A stretch of DNA of 64,000 nucleotides from an uncultured Pedosphaera sp. (GCA_903918755.1 CAIXFN010000111.1:54580-118579); one strand, 5' to 3'. Positions 45,176 to 54,921 are shown, numbered from the stretch's first letter. Numbers and translations are program-made. The notes: generated by a model from the sequence alone, not told the origin.

Positions 45176-47218
45176 TCAAGGGCTGACCAGGCGGACAAAC
45201 CGGTACGGGATATTGGTGGCGACCGTGTTGGTAAAGTAAACCGGTCCGCTCCCGGTGGCGGTGTTGGTCAGAACGCCGGTCCAATTCACCAGGTTCGTGG
45301 AGGTCTGAATCCGGTAAACCTGATTCGGGAGGGTGGCAAAGGAAAGCACCAGGGACGAGGGGGAAGCGGGTTTGGCGGCCCGGGCGATGGTGGCGGGACC
45401 GGCATTGGCGAGGGCGAAATTTACATTGATCACGTTGGTGAACACGGAGACGGAGCGGGAGGAGGGGGTAAAGGAGCCGACCGGCTGCGGGCCGACCGTG
45501 AACGTGCCGGGCAGGAGGTTGAACGAGTAGTCGCCATTGGTCGTGACCGTGGAAAAAACCTGACCGGAAGAATTGGTGGCGCTGACCGGGATGCCACTGA
45601 CGCCCACGCCACCCAAGGACACGAACCCGGCAACCGAATAATTGACGCCAAACTCAAAAGCCCCAATGTCGGCGTAATTGCTATAAGTCAGCGTGGGGCG
45701 GAGAGACCCGCGCTGGTCGAAGAGGGGGAAAGGCAGATTTTCCGCGGCATCAATGGCGGGACTGCCGCGCAGGAGGGCCATGGTGAGCGTGGGGCCGCCG
45801 TTGGCGTTGAGCACATCCAACTGGGGGTCGAGGAGCTGGCGGCTGGTGGGCCGGGTGAAACCGGGGGTGGCATCGGAACTGAGGTTATTGCCCTGATCGG
45901 TGAAAGAGCCGTAAACATTGTGGCCGTTGACACCGGCAGCGAACAGGGAATTCTTGAGCAGCAGGGTGCCGGCCACACAGGCGAGATTATCGCCGCGGCT
46001 GAGGCCCAGAGAACCATCCACCGCGGTGCGGCCGCCGGAAACCCCGTTGGTGCCACCGGTGGCGGCGCAGGTGGAAAAGGTGCAATTCGTCAAAGCGGCG
46101 GAACCCGTGCTGGAGAAACCACCGCCGTAGGCGTTCCCGCCGCTGCCGCCATTCCCGCTAAACACAAAGCCCGCGCCACCGGTGCCGCCCGTGCCGCCGA
46201 CGGCCGAATTGCCGTAGAAGGTGGTGTTGAGCACAATGCTTTGACCGTCACTGGCGACGGCGCCACCGGAGGCCCCGCCGCCGGTGGCGCCGGGGAGACC
46301 CGTGTTACCACTGCCGCCGACTCCGGCGGTGGCGGAGGTCCCGCCGGTGGCCGAATTCTGGTAAAACACACAATTGACAATATTCAGCACGCCATTGGTG
46401 GCATTGTAAACCGCCGCGCCGGCGACGGAGCCCCCGGAGCCGCCCGCGCCCGGGTTGCTCGAACTGGCGCCAGAGCCAGCCGCCCCCGGGGCACCGCCGG
46501 CACCGGCCAGGAGAGAGTTGCCAGCGAAGGTGCAATTCGTAAGCAACAAAACGCCGGTGTTGTAAATGGCCCCGCCATAGGCGGAGCCGCCATTGCCGCC
46601 GTTCCCGCCATTGCCGCCGATGGAAGCACCAGTGCCGCCGGCGCCGCCGGCGCCGCCGACCGCGCCGGTGGCGCTGTTAGTAAGAAAAGAGCAATTTACC
46701 AGCCGGGTGGTGCCAGCATTCTGGAGGGCGCCACCGAGGGCGAGGCCGCCGTCGGTAGCGTTGCCTCCATTGCCGCCAATGTGACTATTGTTCTGGCCGG
46801 CGGTGCCGGCGGTGCCGGCGCGGGCGATCACGGTGCCGCCGCTGACGGTGACGTTGGACATGGCAAAATTAATGCCAGCCGGGACGACGATGACACCGTT
46901 CGTGCCCGCCCCGAGCAGGCTCACCGTGTTCGTGGACGCGTCGAGGATGGTGTCGTACGAAATCTGGAGCGGCGTGGTGACAGAGATGCTGCCATTGAAC
47001 GCCAGCGTGATGGTGCCACCGCCCGCGGCCAGGGCCGCGCGGAGGGCCGAGAGCGAGGCGTTCGTAACCGTCTGCTGCGCCTGAACGGCAGGACCACCGG
47101 AAGCCCACCAGGCCAACAGGCAGAGGAACAAACCGAAACGGCTCCGGTTCCAGCCACGCGGCACAGGACGGCAGCCAACCCGGGACGCGGACCGGCGGCG
47201 GAAAGCGGAAGTATGCAT
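45176..47218 (-). CDS. Secreted Gly-rich beta-helix protein
   Basis: A 680-residue exported protein. From the ATG at 47218 a long basic leader precedes the hydrophobic core FGLFLCLLAWWASGGPAVQA, an extended signal peptide. Residues ~50-480 are a right-handed beta-helix of repeats such as LTNCTFAGNSLLAGAGGAPG, ending with the DPQLDVLNANGGPTLTMALL and GSPAIDAAE module (choice-of-anchor Q type). A carboxypeptidase-like/SdrD-like beta domain (~490-590) follows, then the C-terminal QTSTNLVNW/FVRL module shared with the giant GH99-like protein. It begins 49 bases after the GspD stop, so it may be expressed with, and exported by, that operon (inference). Confidence 0.78.
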   Translation of the reverse strand: MHTSAFRRRSASRVGCRPVPRGWNRSRFGLFLCLLAWWASGGPAVQAQQTVTNASLSALRAALAAGGGTITLAFNGSISVTTPLQISYDTILDASTNTVSLLGAGTNGVIVVPAGINFAMSNVTVSGGTVIARAGTAGTAGQNNSHIGGNGGNATDGGLALGGALQNAGTTRLVNCSFLTNSATGAVGGAGGAGGTGASIGGNGGNGGNGGSAYGGAIYNTGVLLLTNCTFAGNSLLAGAGGAPGAAGSGASSSNPGAGGSGGSVAGAAVYNATNGVLNIVNCVFYQNSATGGTSATAGVGGSGNTGLPGATGGGASGGAVASDGQSIVLNTTFYGNSAVGGTGGTGGAGFVFSGNGGSGGNAYGGGFSSTGSAALTNCTFSTCAATGGTNGVSGGRTAVDGSLGLSRGDNLACVAGTLLLKNSLFAAGVNGHNVYGSFTDQGNNLSSDATPGFTRPTSRQLLDPQLDVLNANGGPTLTMALLRGSPAIDAAENLPFPLFDQRGSLRPTLTYSNYADIGAFEFGVNYSVAGFVSLGGVGVSGIPVSATNSSGQVFSTVTTNGDYSFNLLPGTFTVGPQPVGSFTPSSRSVSVFTNVINVNFALANAGPATIARAAKPASPSSLVLSFATLPNQVYRIQTSTNLVNWTGVLTNTATGSGPVYFTNTVATNIPYRFVRLVSP

Positions 47219-47267
47219 AACTCGTAATAGAGATTGGAAGCGAACCAACAAGGCACGCAGGCGGGGC

Positions 47268-49697
47268 TCAGTCTTCCTTCGGGATCTTGATCTTGTCCGC
47301 ATCCTTCTGCATGCGCAGATCTTCCTTGCGGTAATCGCGTTCCGCGCCCTTGAGGGCGGAGGAGCGGTTCACTTCGGTGCGGGCCTGGAGGGCGGCGGAT
47401 TCCGGCGAAGGCAGCACGGTGGGCCGGATCAGCACCATCAATTCCTTGCGGTCGCTGCTGGAACTGGAGCTGTTGAACAGGTAACCCAGCAGGGGGATGT
47501 CCTTGAGGAAAGGAACGCCGGACTTGCTGAGGTTCTTGTGGGCGGTAATGAACCCGCCGAGGATGATGGTGTCGCGATCCCGGACGGAGACCTTCGCGGA
47601 AGCGGTGCGCTTGGAAGTATTAGGAACGTTGCCGACGCCGCTGATGGCGGTGGAACCGTCCAGATCCTGGATGTCCTGCACGATGTCCATGACCACGAGG
47701 CCTTCGGGATTGATCAACGGAGTGACCTGCAGGTTGATACCCACGAACAACTGCTGATATTGCGAACTCGGACCGCCGGAAAGGCCGTTGTAATAGGTGC
47801 CGGTGACATACGGGATCGTTTCGCCGACCTGCAACGAGGCGGTGACCGCGTGCGAAGTCTGGATGCGGGGACGGGAGAGGACATTCACATGGCTATCGGA
47901 CGCGGCGGCGGTAACCGTGGCATCGAAGCTGCCGCCCAAATTGGCGAGATAGCTGAAGCCACTGGCCAACCCGGCGGCGCCATTCGTACCGGCCCCGAAG
48001 GCGCTGGGAGTCAGGTAGCCGACATTGTTGATGCCGCCCTGGCCGGCGTAGGAGCCGCCCTTGGCCAGATCCGTAGGCTTGGTCTGGAGATAGCTGACGC
48101 CGAGGCTCTTGTTATCAGACAAATCGACTTCCATGATGATGGCCTCGATCAGCACCTGGGCGAGCACGACGTCGAGCTTTTCAATGATGCTCTTGATCAT
48201 CTTCATGTCCTCCTTGCCGGCGAAAACCAGCAGGGAGTTGGTGCGTTCATCCGCGATGATCTTGGTCTGGCCCAGCACCCGGAACTCGCCGGCGCTGGCG
48301 GCGCGATTCACGAGGCTGGAAAGACGGTCGCTGAAAGTGTTACCGCGGGCTCCGGCGCCGCCACCCCCACCCACGCCACCGCCGAGACCGCCAATGCCGG
48401 CTTGACCGTTAATGCCGCCGTTATTGCCAAAGCCACCAACTCCATTCACCCCGCCGCCAAGGCCACCGCCACCAATGCCGCCGCGGCCACCCAACCCACC
48501 ACCGAGACCCCCGCCACCCAACCCGCCACCACTGCCGGAACCACGACCGACGGAAGTGCCGGTGCCGCCGCCGAGGCTGCCCAGGGCGCTGGAAATATCC
48601 GAAGCCAGGGCATATTTGATCGGAATCACTTCCGAGTCATAATCCATAGGGGCGATGACATCGATGGCCTTGATGAGTTCGAGCATGCGCTTCACGTTGG
48701 GAGCGTAGTCCCGAATAATGAGCATCTGACTGTTATCCAGGGCGAGGATGCTGTTCGGGATCTTGGCGAAGGGCTGCAGAGCGGGGAGCACTTCGGTGGG
48801 CCGCGCGTAATTCAACTGGACGATCTGGGCGACGTATTGATCCGCCTCGGGCAATTTGGAAGGGTCCTTGGTATTGAAGAGCGCGGCTTCGGTGACGACG
48901 GTGCCCTGCTGGACGGCTTTGACGAACTTATCGCCGACGTTCACCATGGTGATGCCATTCATGGCCAGCACGCTGTCGAGCGCCTGGATGGCCTCGGAAC
49001 GAGTCAGCGCGGTCTGGGTCTTCAGGGTAATCTGCTGGGCGGGGAGCGCGGTGGCCCGAAGCACGGTGCGGCCGACGAGTTCCGCGTAGATTTGCAAGAC
49101 CTGGCTGATATCCACGGCGGGAAAATTGATGAGACCAGCTTCAATGACCGGTTCGGCGTTGGTGGCAGCCGCGGCGGTGGCGCCAGGAGTGCCAGCGGGG
49201 GTACCGGCAGCACCGGGCAAAGTGCCAAAGGCGGGACCGGCCGGGCCGGGCGGGCGGGCACCGAGGGGGGTGGCAGTCGGGGTACCAGGCGCGGCCGGAG
49301 CCAGCGGCTGGGCCGGGAAAACGGTGGGAGCCGGCTGACCCAAGGGAGCGGCGAGGGCGTTGGTGGTCCCCACGGGCGGCATGCTGAAAACACGGGTTGG
49401 CCGATTGGTCCGCGCCTGCGCGGCGGAGGCGGCCTGGCCAAAGGCGTCACCCACCGGCAGGTTGGTGGAGGTGATCATGGGGACGGCGTTGGTGTCCGCT
49501 GGCGCAACCGGAGTGAGCGTGGTGGCGATGGCGGGAGCGGGAACGCTCGAAGCATTCGTCACCGCGCCCAACTTTTCGCGGAGTTGGCGCCGGACTTCCG
49601 CCGCGTTGACGGTGTTGGTGCCAGCGGGTGGGGGAAGTTGCGCCGAGAGGGCAACTCCGGACAAGGACAAGGACAAAGTCAGTGCGATGGTTTTCAC
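47268..49697 (-). CDS. GspD/PilQ-type secretin
   Basis: An 809-residue outer-membrane secretin starting with GTG at 49697, four bases inside the upstream gene. After the signal peptide (MKTIALTLSLSLSGVALSA) comes an unusually long Pro/Ala/Thr linker (~20-180). Then an N0-like domain (VDISQVLQIYAELVGRT), N1 (YVAQIVQLNYARPTEVLPAL) and N2 with a large Gly loop (GGGLGGG-type, ~370-450). The secretin barrel domain (~510-750) shows VLIEAIIMEVDLSDNKSLGV and the signature SGVPFLKDIPLLGYLF. A charged C-terminal tail (~765-809) could bind a pilotin. It forms the exit pore for the type II/IV system. Confidence 0.92.
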   Translation of the reverse strand: MKTIALTLSLSLSGVALSAQLPPPAGTNTVNAAEVRRQLREKLGAVTNASSVPAPAIATTLTPVAPADTNAVPMITSTNLPVGDAFGQAASAAQARTNRPTRVFSMPPVGTTNALAAPLGQPAPTVFPAQPLAPAAPGTPTATPLGARPPGPAGPAFGTLPGAAGTPAGTPGATAAAATNAEPVIEAGLINFPAVDISQVLQIYAELVGRTVLRATALPAQQITLKTQTALTRSEAIQALDSVLAMNGITMVNVGDKFVKAVQQGTVVTEAALFNTKDPSKLPEADQYVAQIVQLNYARPTEVLPALQPFAKIPNSILALDNSQMLIIRDYAPNVKRMLELIKAIDVIAPMDYDSEVIPIKYALASDISSALGSLGGGTGTSVGRGSGSGGGLGGGGLGGGLGGRGGIGGGGLGGGVNGVGGFGNNGGINGQAGIGGLGGGVGGGGGAGARGNTFSDRLSSLVNRAASAGEFRVLGQTKIIADERTNSLLVFAGKEDMKMIKSIIEKLDVVLAQVLIEAIIMEVDLSDNKSLGVSYLQTKPTDLAKGGSYAGQGGINNVGYLTPSAFGAGTNGAAGLASGFSYLANLGGSFDATVTAAASDSHVNVLSRPRIQTSHAVTASLQVGETIPYVTGTYYNGLSGGPSSQYQQLFVGINLQVTPLINPEGLVVMDIVQDIQDLDGSTAISGVGNVPNTSKRTASAKVSVRDRDTIILGGFITAHKNLSKSGVPFLKDIPLLGYLFNSSSSSSDRKELMVLIRPTVLPSPESAALQARTEVNRSSALKGAERDYRKEDLRMQKDADKIKIPKED

Positions 49698-50485
49698 GGT
49701 CTTTTTTGCGTTGATGCCGCTGGTTTGTTGGTGGCGGGCGGGCGGGCGCCGAGCGCCGATACGCGATTGGAGGCGGAATCAGGGACGGCTGGTTTGGCAC
49801 CCGGGGCGACAGTAGTTTTATTGGCGGCGGGGCCGGGCGGAGTGGCCGCCTTGGTGATGGCGGCGGGAGGCGGCGTCACCGGTTTGGGCGCCGGCTTTTC
49901 GGTGGCCACCGGGGCGGCGGATTTGACTGGCGGAGTCGTCTTGGGCGCGGTCCGTTTCTGGTAACTCGCGACGATGGTCAGGTTAGCCGACAATTGCTGA
50001 TGGCTTTGGTCGGGCCGCAGGCTGAGGGTCTTGACCCGCATCAGCGAATTACCGGAACCGAGGCTGTAGAGGAAATCCACGAGGGGCTTTTCCATGGCCT
50101 GAACGCCAATCCCGACTTCCTGCTCGACGAAGAACTCGTTGTTCGTGTGGAGAACACTCCGGCCGCCATTCACGATGAGGACGCCGGCCTCGTTGGCCTT
50201 CTGCTGATAGGTGGAGACAAATTGGAAGGCCTGGTCTTCCGCCGGAACGTCGGCGGCATCCGATTTCAAGCGGTTGATGCTCGACTGGTACTGCGGCACG
50301 CGCGCCAGTTCGGCGCGGAACATGGTCAACGTGGCCTGGGCCTTGGCCATGCGGGCCTGGGCGCGGGCGTAATCGTGAAAATGCGGCTGCACGAAAAAGA
50401 TATTGAAAACGACGAACAAAACGATGCCAATGCCCGCGAGCCAGCGCCGTTCCTGCGAGGTCAGTTGTTCCCAGTATTTCTTCAT
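49694..50485 (-). CDS. PilO/GspM-like inner-membrane assembly protein
   Basis: A 263-residue bitopic protein with a short cytoplasmic start (MKKYWEQLTSQERRWLAG), one TM segment (IGIVLFVVFNIFFVQP) and a periplasmic coiled coil (ARAQARMAKAQATLTMFRAE). A small ferredoxin-like domain follows (VGIGVQAMEKPLVDFLYSL, then LRPDQSHQQLSANLTIVA). The layout is that of PilO/GspM. The last ~85 residues are a Pro/Ala/Lys-rich disordered tail unusual for the family. The ATG at 50485 follows GGAGG. Overlaps of four bases on both sides show tight coupling with the PilM-PilN fusion and the secretin. Confidence 0.82.
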   Translation of the reverse strand: MKKYWEQLTSQERRWLAGIGIVLFVVFNIFFVQPHFHDYARAQARMAKAQATLTMFRAELARVPQYQSSINRLKSDAADVPAEDQAFQFVSTYQQKANEAGVLIVNGGRSVLHTNNEFFVEQEVGIGVQAMEKPLVDFLYSLGSGNSLMRVKTLSLRPDQSHQQLSANLTIVASYQKRTAPKTTPPVKSAAPVATEKPAPKPVTPPPAAITKAATPPGPAANKTTVAPGAKPAVPDSASNRVSALGARPPATNKPAASTQKRP

Positions 50486-51870
50486 TGGCCGTCCTCCCCG
50501 CTGGCGAGATCGCACGCAAACGACCAACTCATCGTGGTCTTGTCCGGATTCAGACGGGTCGAAGCGATATCGACCTTTTCGAACATGGGCACACCCGCCC
50601 GGGTGGCCTTGCGTAAGGCCTCGTTAAATTCGGTGACCAATTTGCCCTGATCGGTGGGCGCCTGGCCGGTGAGGGTCAGGGTGCGTCCGCCCTTCACATC
50701 GAGGGAATTGAGGGTGAGGCTTTCGGGCAGCAGCTCGGCGACGGTCTTCCAGCAATCCAGCGAGGCAAATTTGAGCGCCTGGCGGTCCTGCAACACCTGC
50801 AGCTTGGCTTTGACTTGGAGGGCGTTCGTGTAGCTAGTGCTGCTCATGCGCACGCTGCGTTCCACATCACCCGTCTTCATTTCCTGGTACTGGGCGGCGA
50901 AGAAATACAGCATGACAATCGCCGCGTATGCACCCACGACGGCACCCAAGCCGCGAATCCAGAGGCGATCAATGAACTCCTGATGGTAGCGGATGGAATA
51001 CTCCGGCGGGAGCAAATTGGCGCGGGGTTTGGCCCGGGCGGAACGATTGGCCGTGAGCGTCGCGAGTTCGACGGAGGAAAGCGGAGCGGTGACTTCGATG
51101 CTCCGGCCGAGCCAGGGTTGGAACATGGGTTCCCAGGCGGCGGCGGTGGCAGGATCGGCCACCATGCGCCATTGCGGGGCGGCGGTGAGCCAGCCTTCCA
51201 ATTCGCCGGACCAGGCCATTTGCTGCAACTGTTCCTGGAGCAAAGCGGCCCGTTCGGGCACGGCGGGAATGTGGATCAGGCTCAGATTACGCAAGACGCC
51301 TCCGCTCCACCATGCGACGAGCGCGGTGAATTTGCCGGAGCTATGGCTGGGATAAATCCAGGCGCCATCGGCGGTGATCCGGGTGGCGAGCAGTTGATCC
51401 AACTGGAGCAATTCGAGCCGGTCCGCCAGGAAACCCTGACCTTCCAACTGGCCCATGAGCTTATCGACGAGGTCGCGCTCGACGATGATGACGATCACCG
51501 TCTGGAGATTCTCGACGGGCGGGCCGACGAGGTGCATGGTCCAGACCACCTGAGTGACCGGCAGGGGAGAAACTTTTTCCAACTGCAACTCGACCATCGA
51601 GAGCAATTCTTCAAAATTGCTGGAGGGCAGATGCACGACCCGGAGAAAAACCTTTTCCGGATTGAGCAGGGCGATGTTGAGCTTGGGCTGGAGGAGAATG
51701 CGCCAATCCTTGCCGACCAACGTGGCGGGGAGGGTCTGACCGGCGGGGACGGACATTTCCGAGGCGAGCGCGAAGCCGTTCTTGGCCGCGTTGAACGCCC
51801 AGATGGAGCGGGCATCGGCGGGACTGCCGGGCTGCAGGACGTTACAAGAATTCCAGCGGGTTTTCTTCAA
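50482..51870 (-). CDS. PilM-PilN fusion (GspL-like) assembly platform protein
   Basis: A 462-residue protein. The N-terminal ~300 residues have the actin-like PilM/GspL cytoplasmic fold (NIALLNPEKVFLRVVHLPSS, VELQLEKVSPLPVTQVVWTM). It is followed by NLLPPEYSIRYHQEFIDRL, which resembles the PilN N-terminal motif, then a TM segment (GAVVGAYAAIVMLYFFAAQY). The periplasmic PilN-like domain has ELLPESLTLNSLDVKGGRTL. The Gly-rich nucleotide loops of PilM are not evident. The start is TTG at 51870, 28 bases after the ATPase stop; no ATG fits. It would link the ATPase to the periplasmic PilO-like partner. Confidence 0.8.
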   Translation of the reverse strand: MKKTRWNSCNVLQPGSPADARSIWAFNAAKNGFALASEMSVPAGQTLPATLVGKDWRILLQPKLNIALLNPEKVFLRVVHLPSSNFEELLSMVELQLEKVSPLPVTQVVWTMHLVGPPVENLQTVIVIIVERDLVDKLMGQLEGQGFLADRLELLQLDQLLATRITADGAWIYPSHSSGKFTALVAWWSGGVLRNLSLIHIPAVPERAALLQEQLQQMAWSGELEGWLTAAPQWRMVADPATAAAWEPMFQPWLGRSIEVTAPLSSVELATLTANRSARAKPRANLLPPEYSIRYHQEFIDRLWIRGLGAVVGAYAAIVMLYFFAAQYQEMKTGDVERSVRMSSTSYTNALQVKAKLQVLQDRQALKFASLDCWKTVAELLPESLTLNSLDVKGGRTLTLTGQAPTDQGKLVTEFNEALRKATRAGVPMFEKVDIASTRLNPDKTTMSWSFACDLASGEDGQ

Positions 51871-51898
51871 GGTGGTGGAGGGGTTGGTCGCTGGCGGC

Positions 51899-53620
51899 TC
51901 AATCGGTTAATCCGCCCAGGTGTTCCTCGATCTGGGTGACGCGGAGCACTTCCTCGATGGTGGTGCGACCGGCTTTGACCTTGTTCCAGCCGTCCGTGCG
52001 CAAGGTGCGCATGCCCATTTCAATGGCGCGGGAGGCGATGGTGGTGGCAGCGGCGCGGCTCATGACGAGCGGCCGGATGGATTCGTTGAGAACCAACAAT
52101 TCATAAATACCCTGGCGGCCCTGGTAACCGAGCTGGCGGCATTCCTCGCAACCGACGCCGCGCCAGACCTTGGCGGTTTCGATGTCCGCCGCGGGGAAGC
52201 CAATGCGCTGGAGGTAAGCGCGCTCGACGGGTTGTTCCACTTTGCAATGCGGGCAAATATTCCGGACCAGGCGCTGAGCCATGACCGCTTCCACGGAAGA
52301 GGCGACCAGGAAGGGCTCGATGCCCATGTCAATCAAGCGCGTGAACGCGCTGGGGGCGTCGTTGGTGTGGAGGGTGCTGAACACCAAATGGCCGGTGAGC
52401 GCGGCGCGGATGGCGATTTCCGCCGTCTCCAAGTCGCGAATTTCGCCGACCATGATCACATTGGGATCCTGGCGCAAAATATGGCGCAAGCCCATGGCGA
52501 AGGTCAGGCCGATGTCGGCCCGAACCGCAATCTGATTGATGCCCTTCAACTCATATTCGACCGGTTCCTCAATCGTGATGATGCGCTTGTGGACGGAATT
52601 GATGCTGCTGAGGAAGGCGTAAAGCGAGGTGGACTTGCCGGAGCCGGTGGGGCCGGTGACCAGGAAGATGCCGTGGGGCTTGAGAATGATCTCGCGGATG
52701 GCGTTTTCCTCCATCTGGGAAAACCCGAGCTTTTCCAGGCTGAGGAAGATCTTGCCACGGGTCAGGAGCCGGAGCGAGACGCTTTCGCCGTACACCGTGG
52801 GGACGGTGGAGACGCGGATGTCGATTTCCTCACCCTTGATGCGGACGTTGATACGACCGTCCTGGGGGAGGCGCTTTTCGGCGATGTTCATCCCGGACAT
52901 GACCTTGATGCGGGAGATGAGGGAAGCCTGGTAGCGCTTCAACTGCGGGGGCATCGGGGTCTGATGGAGGATGCCGTCAATGCGGTAGCGGATGCGCAAC
53001 TCGTCCTCGGCGGGTTCGAAATGAATATCCGTGGCACGGTCCTTGAACGCCTCCCAGATGATCTGGTTGACGAACTTAATGACGCTGGCCTCCTGATCGC
53101 CCTCGGTGATTTCCTTGTCTTCGCCCACGAGGAGATCGAGGGGTTCGTCCTTGGAGAGTTCGTCGAGGGTTTCGGCGCCGACGCCGTAGTATTTTTTCAG
53201 GGCCTTTTCGATCTCCACCTTGGTGGCAAGGGCAAACTGGACGGGGACCCCGGCGTTGAAACGGACCGCGTTGAGCATGGCGGCGTCGTAGGGATTGCTG
53301 ACGGCCACCTGGAGGACACCATGTTCAAAATTGGTGGGCAGGACGGAGTATTGGAAAGCGACCTTGGTGGGGATTTTCTGGCGGGCCTCGGGCGGTACGG
53401 TGAATTTGCCCAGATCCAGGTAAGGCCATTTGAGCGCGGTGGCCAATTGCTGGAGGAAAAGGTCCTCGGCCAGGCCCCGTTCGCGGCAAATAAAGGACAG
53501 CAACGATTCCTGCGAACCGCTGGCCGCAGCCACCCGCCAGGCCTTGTTCCACTCCTCGAACTGATCAGGAGTGGCCAGGGCCACTTGGGCGAAAAAGTCT
53601 TTGATCGTTGCAAAAGCCAT
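51899..53620 (-). CDS. PilB/GspE assembly ATPase
   Basis: A 573-residue cytoplasmic hexameric ATPase powering pilus or pseudopilus assembly. The N-terminal N1E/MshEN-like domain spans ~1-160. The motor has ATDIHFEPAEDELRIRYRID, Walker A GPTGSGKST, the Asp box IITIEEPVEYEL, Walker B VIMVGEIRDLETAEIA and the His box FSTLHTNDAPSAFTRL. A zinc tetracysteine site follows (CPHC ... CEEC). It is the first gene of the operon, reading into the PilM-PilN fusion, PilO-like and secretin genes. Neither the platform protein GspF/PilC nor a prepilin peptidase is here, so the machine is encoded in more than one place. Confidence 0.94.
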   Translation of the reverse strand: MAFATIKDFFAQVALATPDQFEEWNKAWRVAAASGSQESLLSFICRERGLAEDLFLQQLATALKWPYLDLGKFTVPPEARQKIPTKVAFQYSVLPTNFEHGVLQVAVSNPYDAAMLNAVRFNAGVPVQFALATKVEIEKALKKYYGVGAETLDELSKDEPLDLLVGEDKEITEGDQEASVIKFVNQIIWEAFKDRATDIHFEPAEDELRIRYRIDGILHQTPMPPQLKRYQASLISRIKVMSGMNIAEKRLPQDGRINVRIKGEEIDIRVSTVPTVYGESVSLRLLTRGKIFLSLEKLGFSQMEENAIREIILKPHGIFLVTGPTGSGKSTSLYAFLSSINSVHKRIITIEEPVEYELKGINQIAVRADIGLTFAMGLRHILRQDPNVIMVGEIRDLETAEIAIRAALTGHLVFSTLHTNDAPSAFTRLIDMGIEPFLVASSVEAVMAQRLVRNICPHCKVEQPVERAYLQRIGFPAADIETAKVWRGVGCEECRQLGYQGRQGIYELLVLNESIRPLVMSRAAATTIASRAIEMGMRTLRTDGWNKVKAGRTTIEEVLRVTQIEEHLGGLTD

Positions 53621-53781
53621 GCGGTTTTCAGTTTTTACTACTCATTCCAACAACGGAAACTCGGAAAAGTTGCGGACTTGCCGAAAAGATACAAGGGGAA
53701 TCTCCCGGGAGGCCCCGGACAAAGGTGAGGAACCGGGCTTTTCCGGCTCGACATTAGGGGTTCAGGGGACCAATTTTGGGC

Positions 53782-54921
53782 ATGAATTTCACCCGATTCC
53801 AGCGGCAACCGCCCCCGATGGCGGGAGGCGGGCAATGGCTAAACCGGCGCAGCAATTGGCGGATTTGGCGGCGCTGGGCGGGATTCGTGGGGAGCCTGGG
53901 CCTCGCGGTGGGGCAAGTGCTGGCGGCACCGCCCGGTTGGGTGACCGCGGATTTTACCTTTGAGACGGCCCCCACTCCTTCGTGCCATGCAGGCACGATC
54001 GTGGAGGTCAAGGATGGGCTGTTGGCGGCGTGGTTTGGCGGGACAGCGGAGCGGAATCCGGACGTGGGAATCTGGGTGGCGCGGCAAACGCAGGGGAAGT
54101 GGTCGGCCCCGGTGGAGGTGGCCAATGGCATCCAGCACGATGCCAAGCGATATGCGTGCTGGAATCCGGTCCTGTTTCAGCCACGGAAGGGTCCTTTGCT
54201 GCTTTTTTACAAGGTGGGTCCCTCGCCCAAGGCGTGGTGGGGAATGTTGCGCACGAGTGACGATGACGGCCGGACCTGGTCCCCGGCGCGCCGGTTGCCG
54301 GAGGATGTCATCGGACCGGTGAAGAACAAGCCGGTGGAACTGGCGAATGGCGAGCTGTTATGCGGGGCCAGCACCGAAGAGGGCGGATGGAAGGTCCATT
54401 TTGAACGCACCCCGGATCTGGGCAACACGTGGGAGATCACCGGGCAGGTCAACCCGGAGCCGGAGAAGCTGGGGGCGATCCAGCCCAGCGTCCTTTTCCA
54501 CCCGGGCGGACGGTTGCAGGCGGTGGGGCGCACACAACAGGAGCGGATGTTTGAGATTTGGTCCGAAGACAATGGCCGGACTTGGGGAAAACTGACGTTG
54601 ACGGGCATGCCGAATCCGAATTCGGGGATTGATGCCGTCACTTTGAAGGATGGCCGGCAATTGTTGGTCTATAATCATACCGAAAAAGGTCGCAGCCCAT
54701 TAAACGTGGCAGTCTCGACGGACGGACGGGTCTGGCAGGCGGCGCTGACTTTGGAGAACGAGAAGGGTGGTGAATTTTCGTATCCGGCCGTGATTCAAGC
54801 CGGGGATGGCCGGGTGCACATATTGTACACCTGGAACCGGCTGCGGATCAAACATGTGGTGGTGGATCCGGCCCGGTTGGAATTGCGGCCGCTCAAAAAG
54901 AACGGGGACTGGCCGGATTGA
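53782..54921 (+). CDS. Exported sialidase-like (BNR-repeat) protein
   Basis: A 379-residue exported beta-propeller of the BNR_2/exo-alpha-sialidase-like family. The ATG at 53782 gives a long Arg-rich leader before the hydrophobic core WAGFVGSLGLAVGQVLA; an ATG at residue 13 is an alternative. Asp-box repeats are visible (TSDDDGRTWSP, WSEDNGRTWGK and the shorter STDGRVWQA). Catalytic-site-like stretches include SCHAGTIVEVKDGLLAAWFG and DAKRYACWNPVLFQP, typical of PVC sialidase-domain proteins that often lack true sialidase activity. Divergent from the secretion operon by 161 bases. Confidence 0.82.
   Translation: MNFTRFQRQPPPMAGGGQWLNRRSNWRIWRRWAGFVGSLGLAVGQVLAAPPGWVTADFTFETAPTPSCHAGTIVEVKDGLLAAWFGGTAERNPDVGIWVARQTQGKWSAPVEVANGIQHDAKRYACWNPVLFQPRKGPLLLFYKVGPSPKAWWGMLRTSDDDGRTWSPARRLPEDVIGPVKNKPVELANGELLCGASTEEGGWKVHFERTPDLGNTWEITGQVNPEPEKLGAIQPSVLFHPGGRLQAVGRTQQERMFEIWSEDNGRTWGKLTLTGMPNPNSGIDAVTLKDGRQLLVYNHTEKGRSPLNVAVSTDGRVWQAALTLENEKGGEFSYPAVIQAGDGRVHILYTWNRLRIKHVVVDPARLELRPLKKNGDWPD

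Noticed and set aside
44657..47227. 856-residue plus-strand ORF rich in Gly, Ala and Arg
   Set aside because: Shadow of the Gly-rich beta-helix, VOC and redoxin genes on the minus strand.
47538..49964. 808-residue plus-strand ORF
   Set aside because: Antisense to the GspD gene; no coherent domain.
51920..53728. 602-residue plus-strand ORF
   Set aside because: Antisense to the PilB/GspE ATPase, whose Walker motifs are unmistakable.
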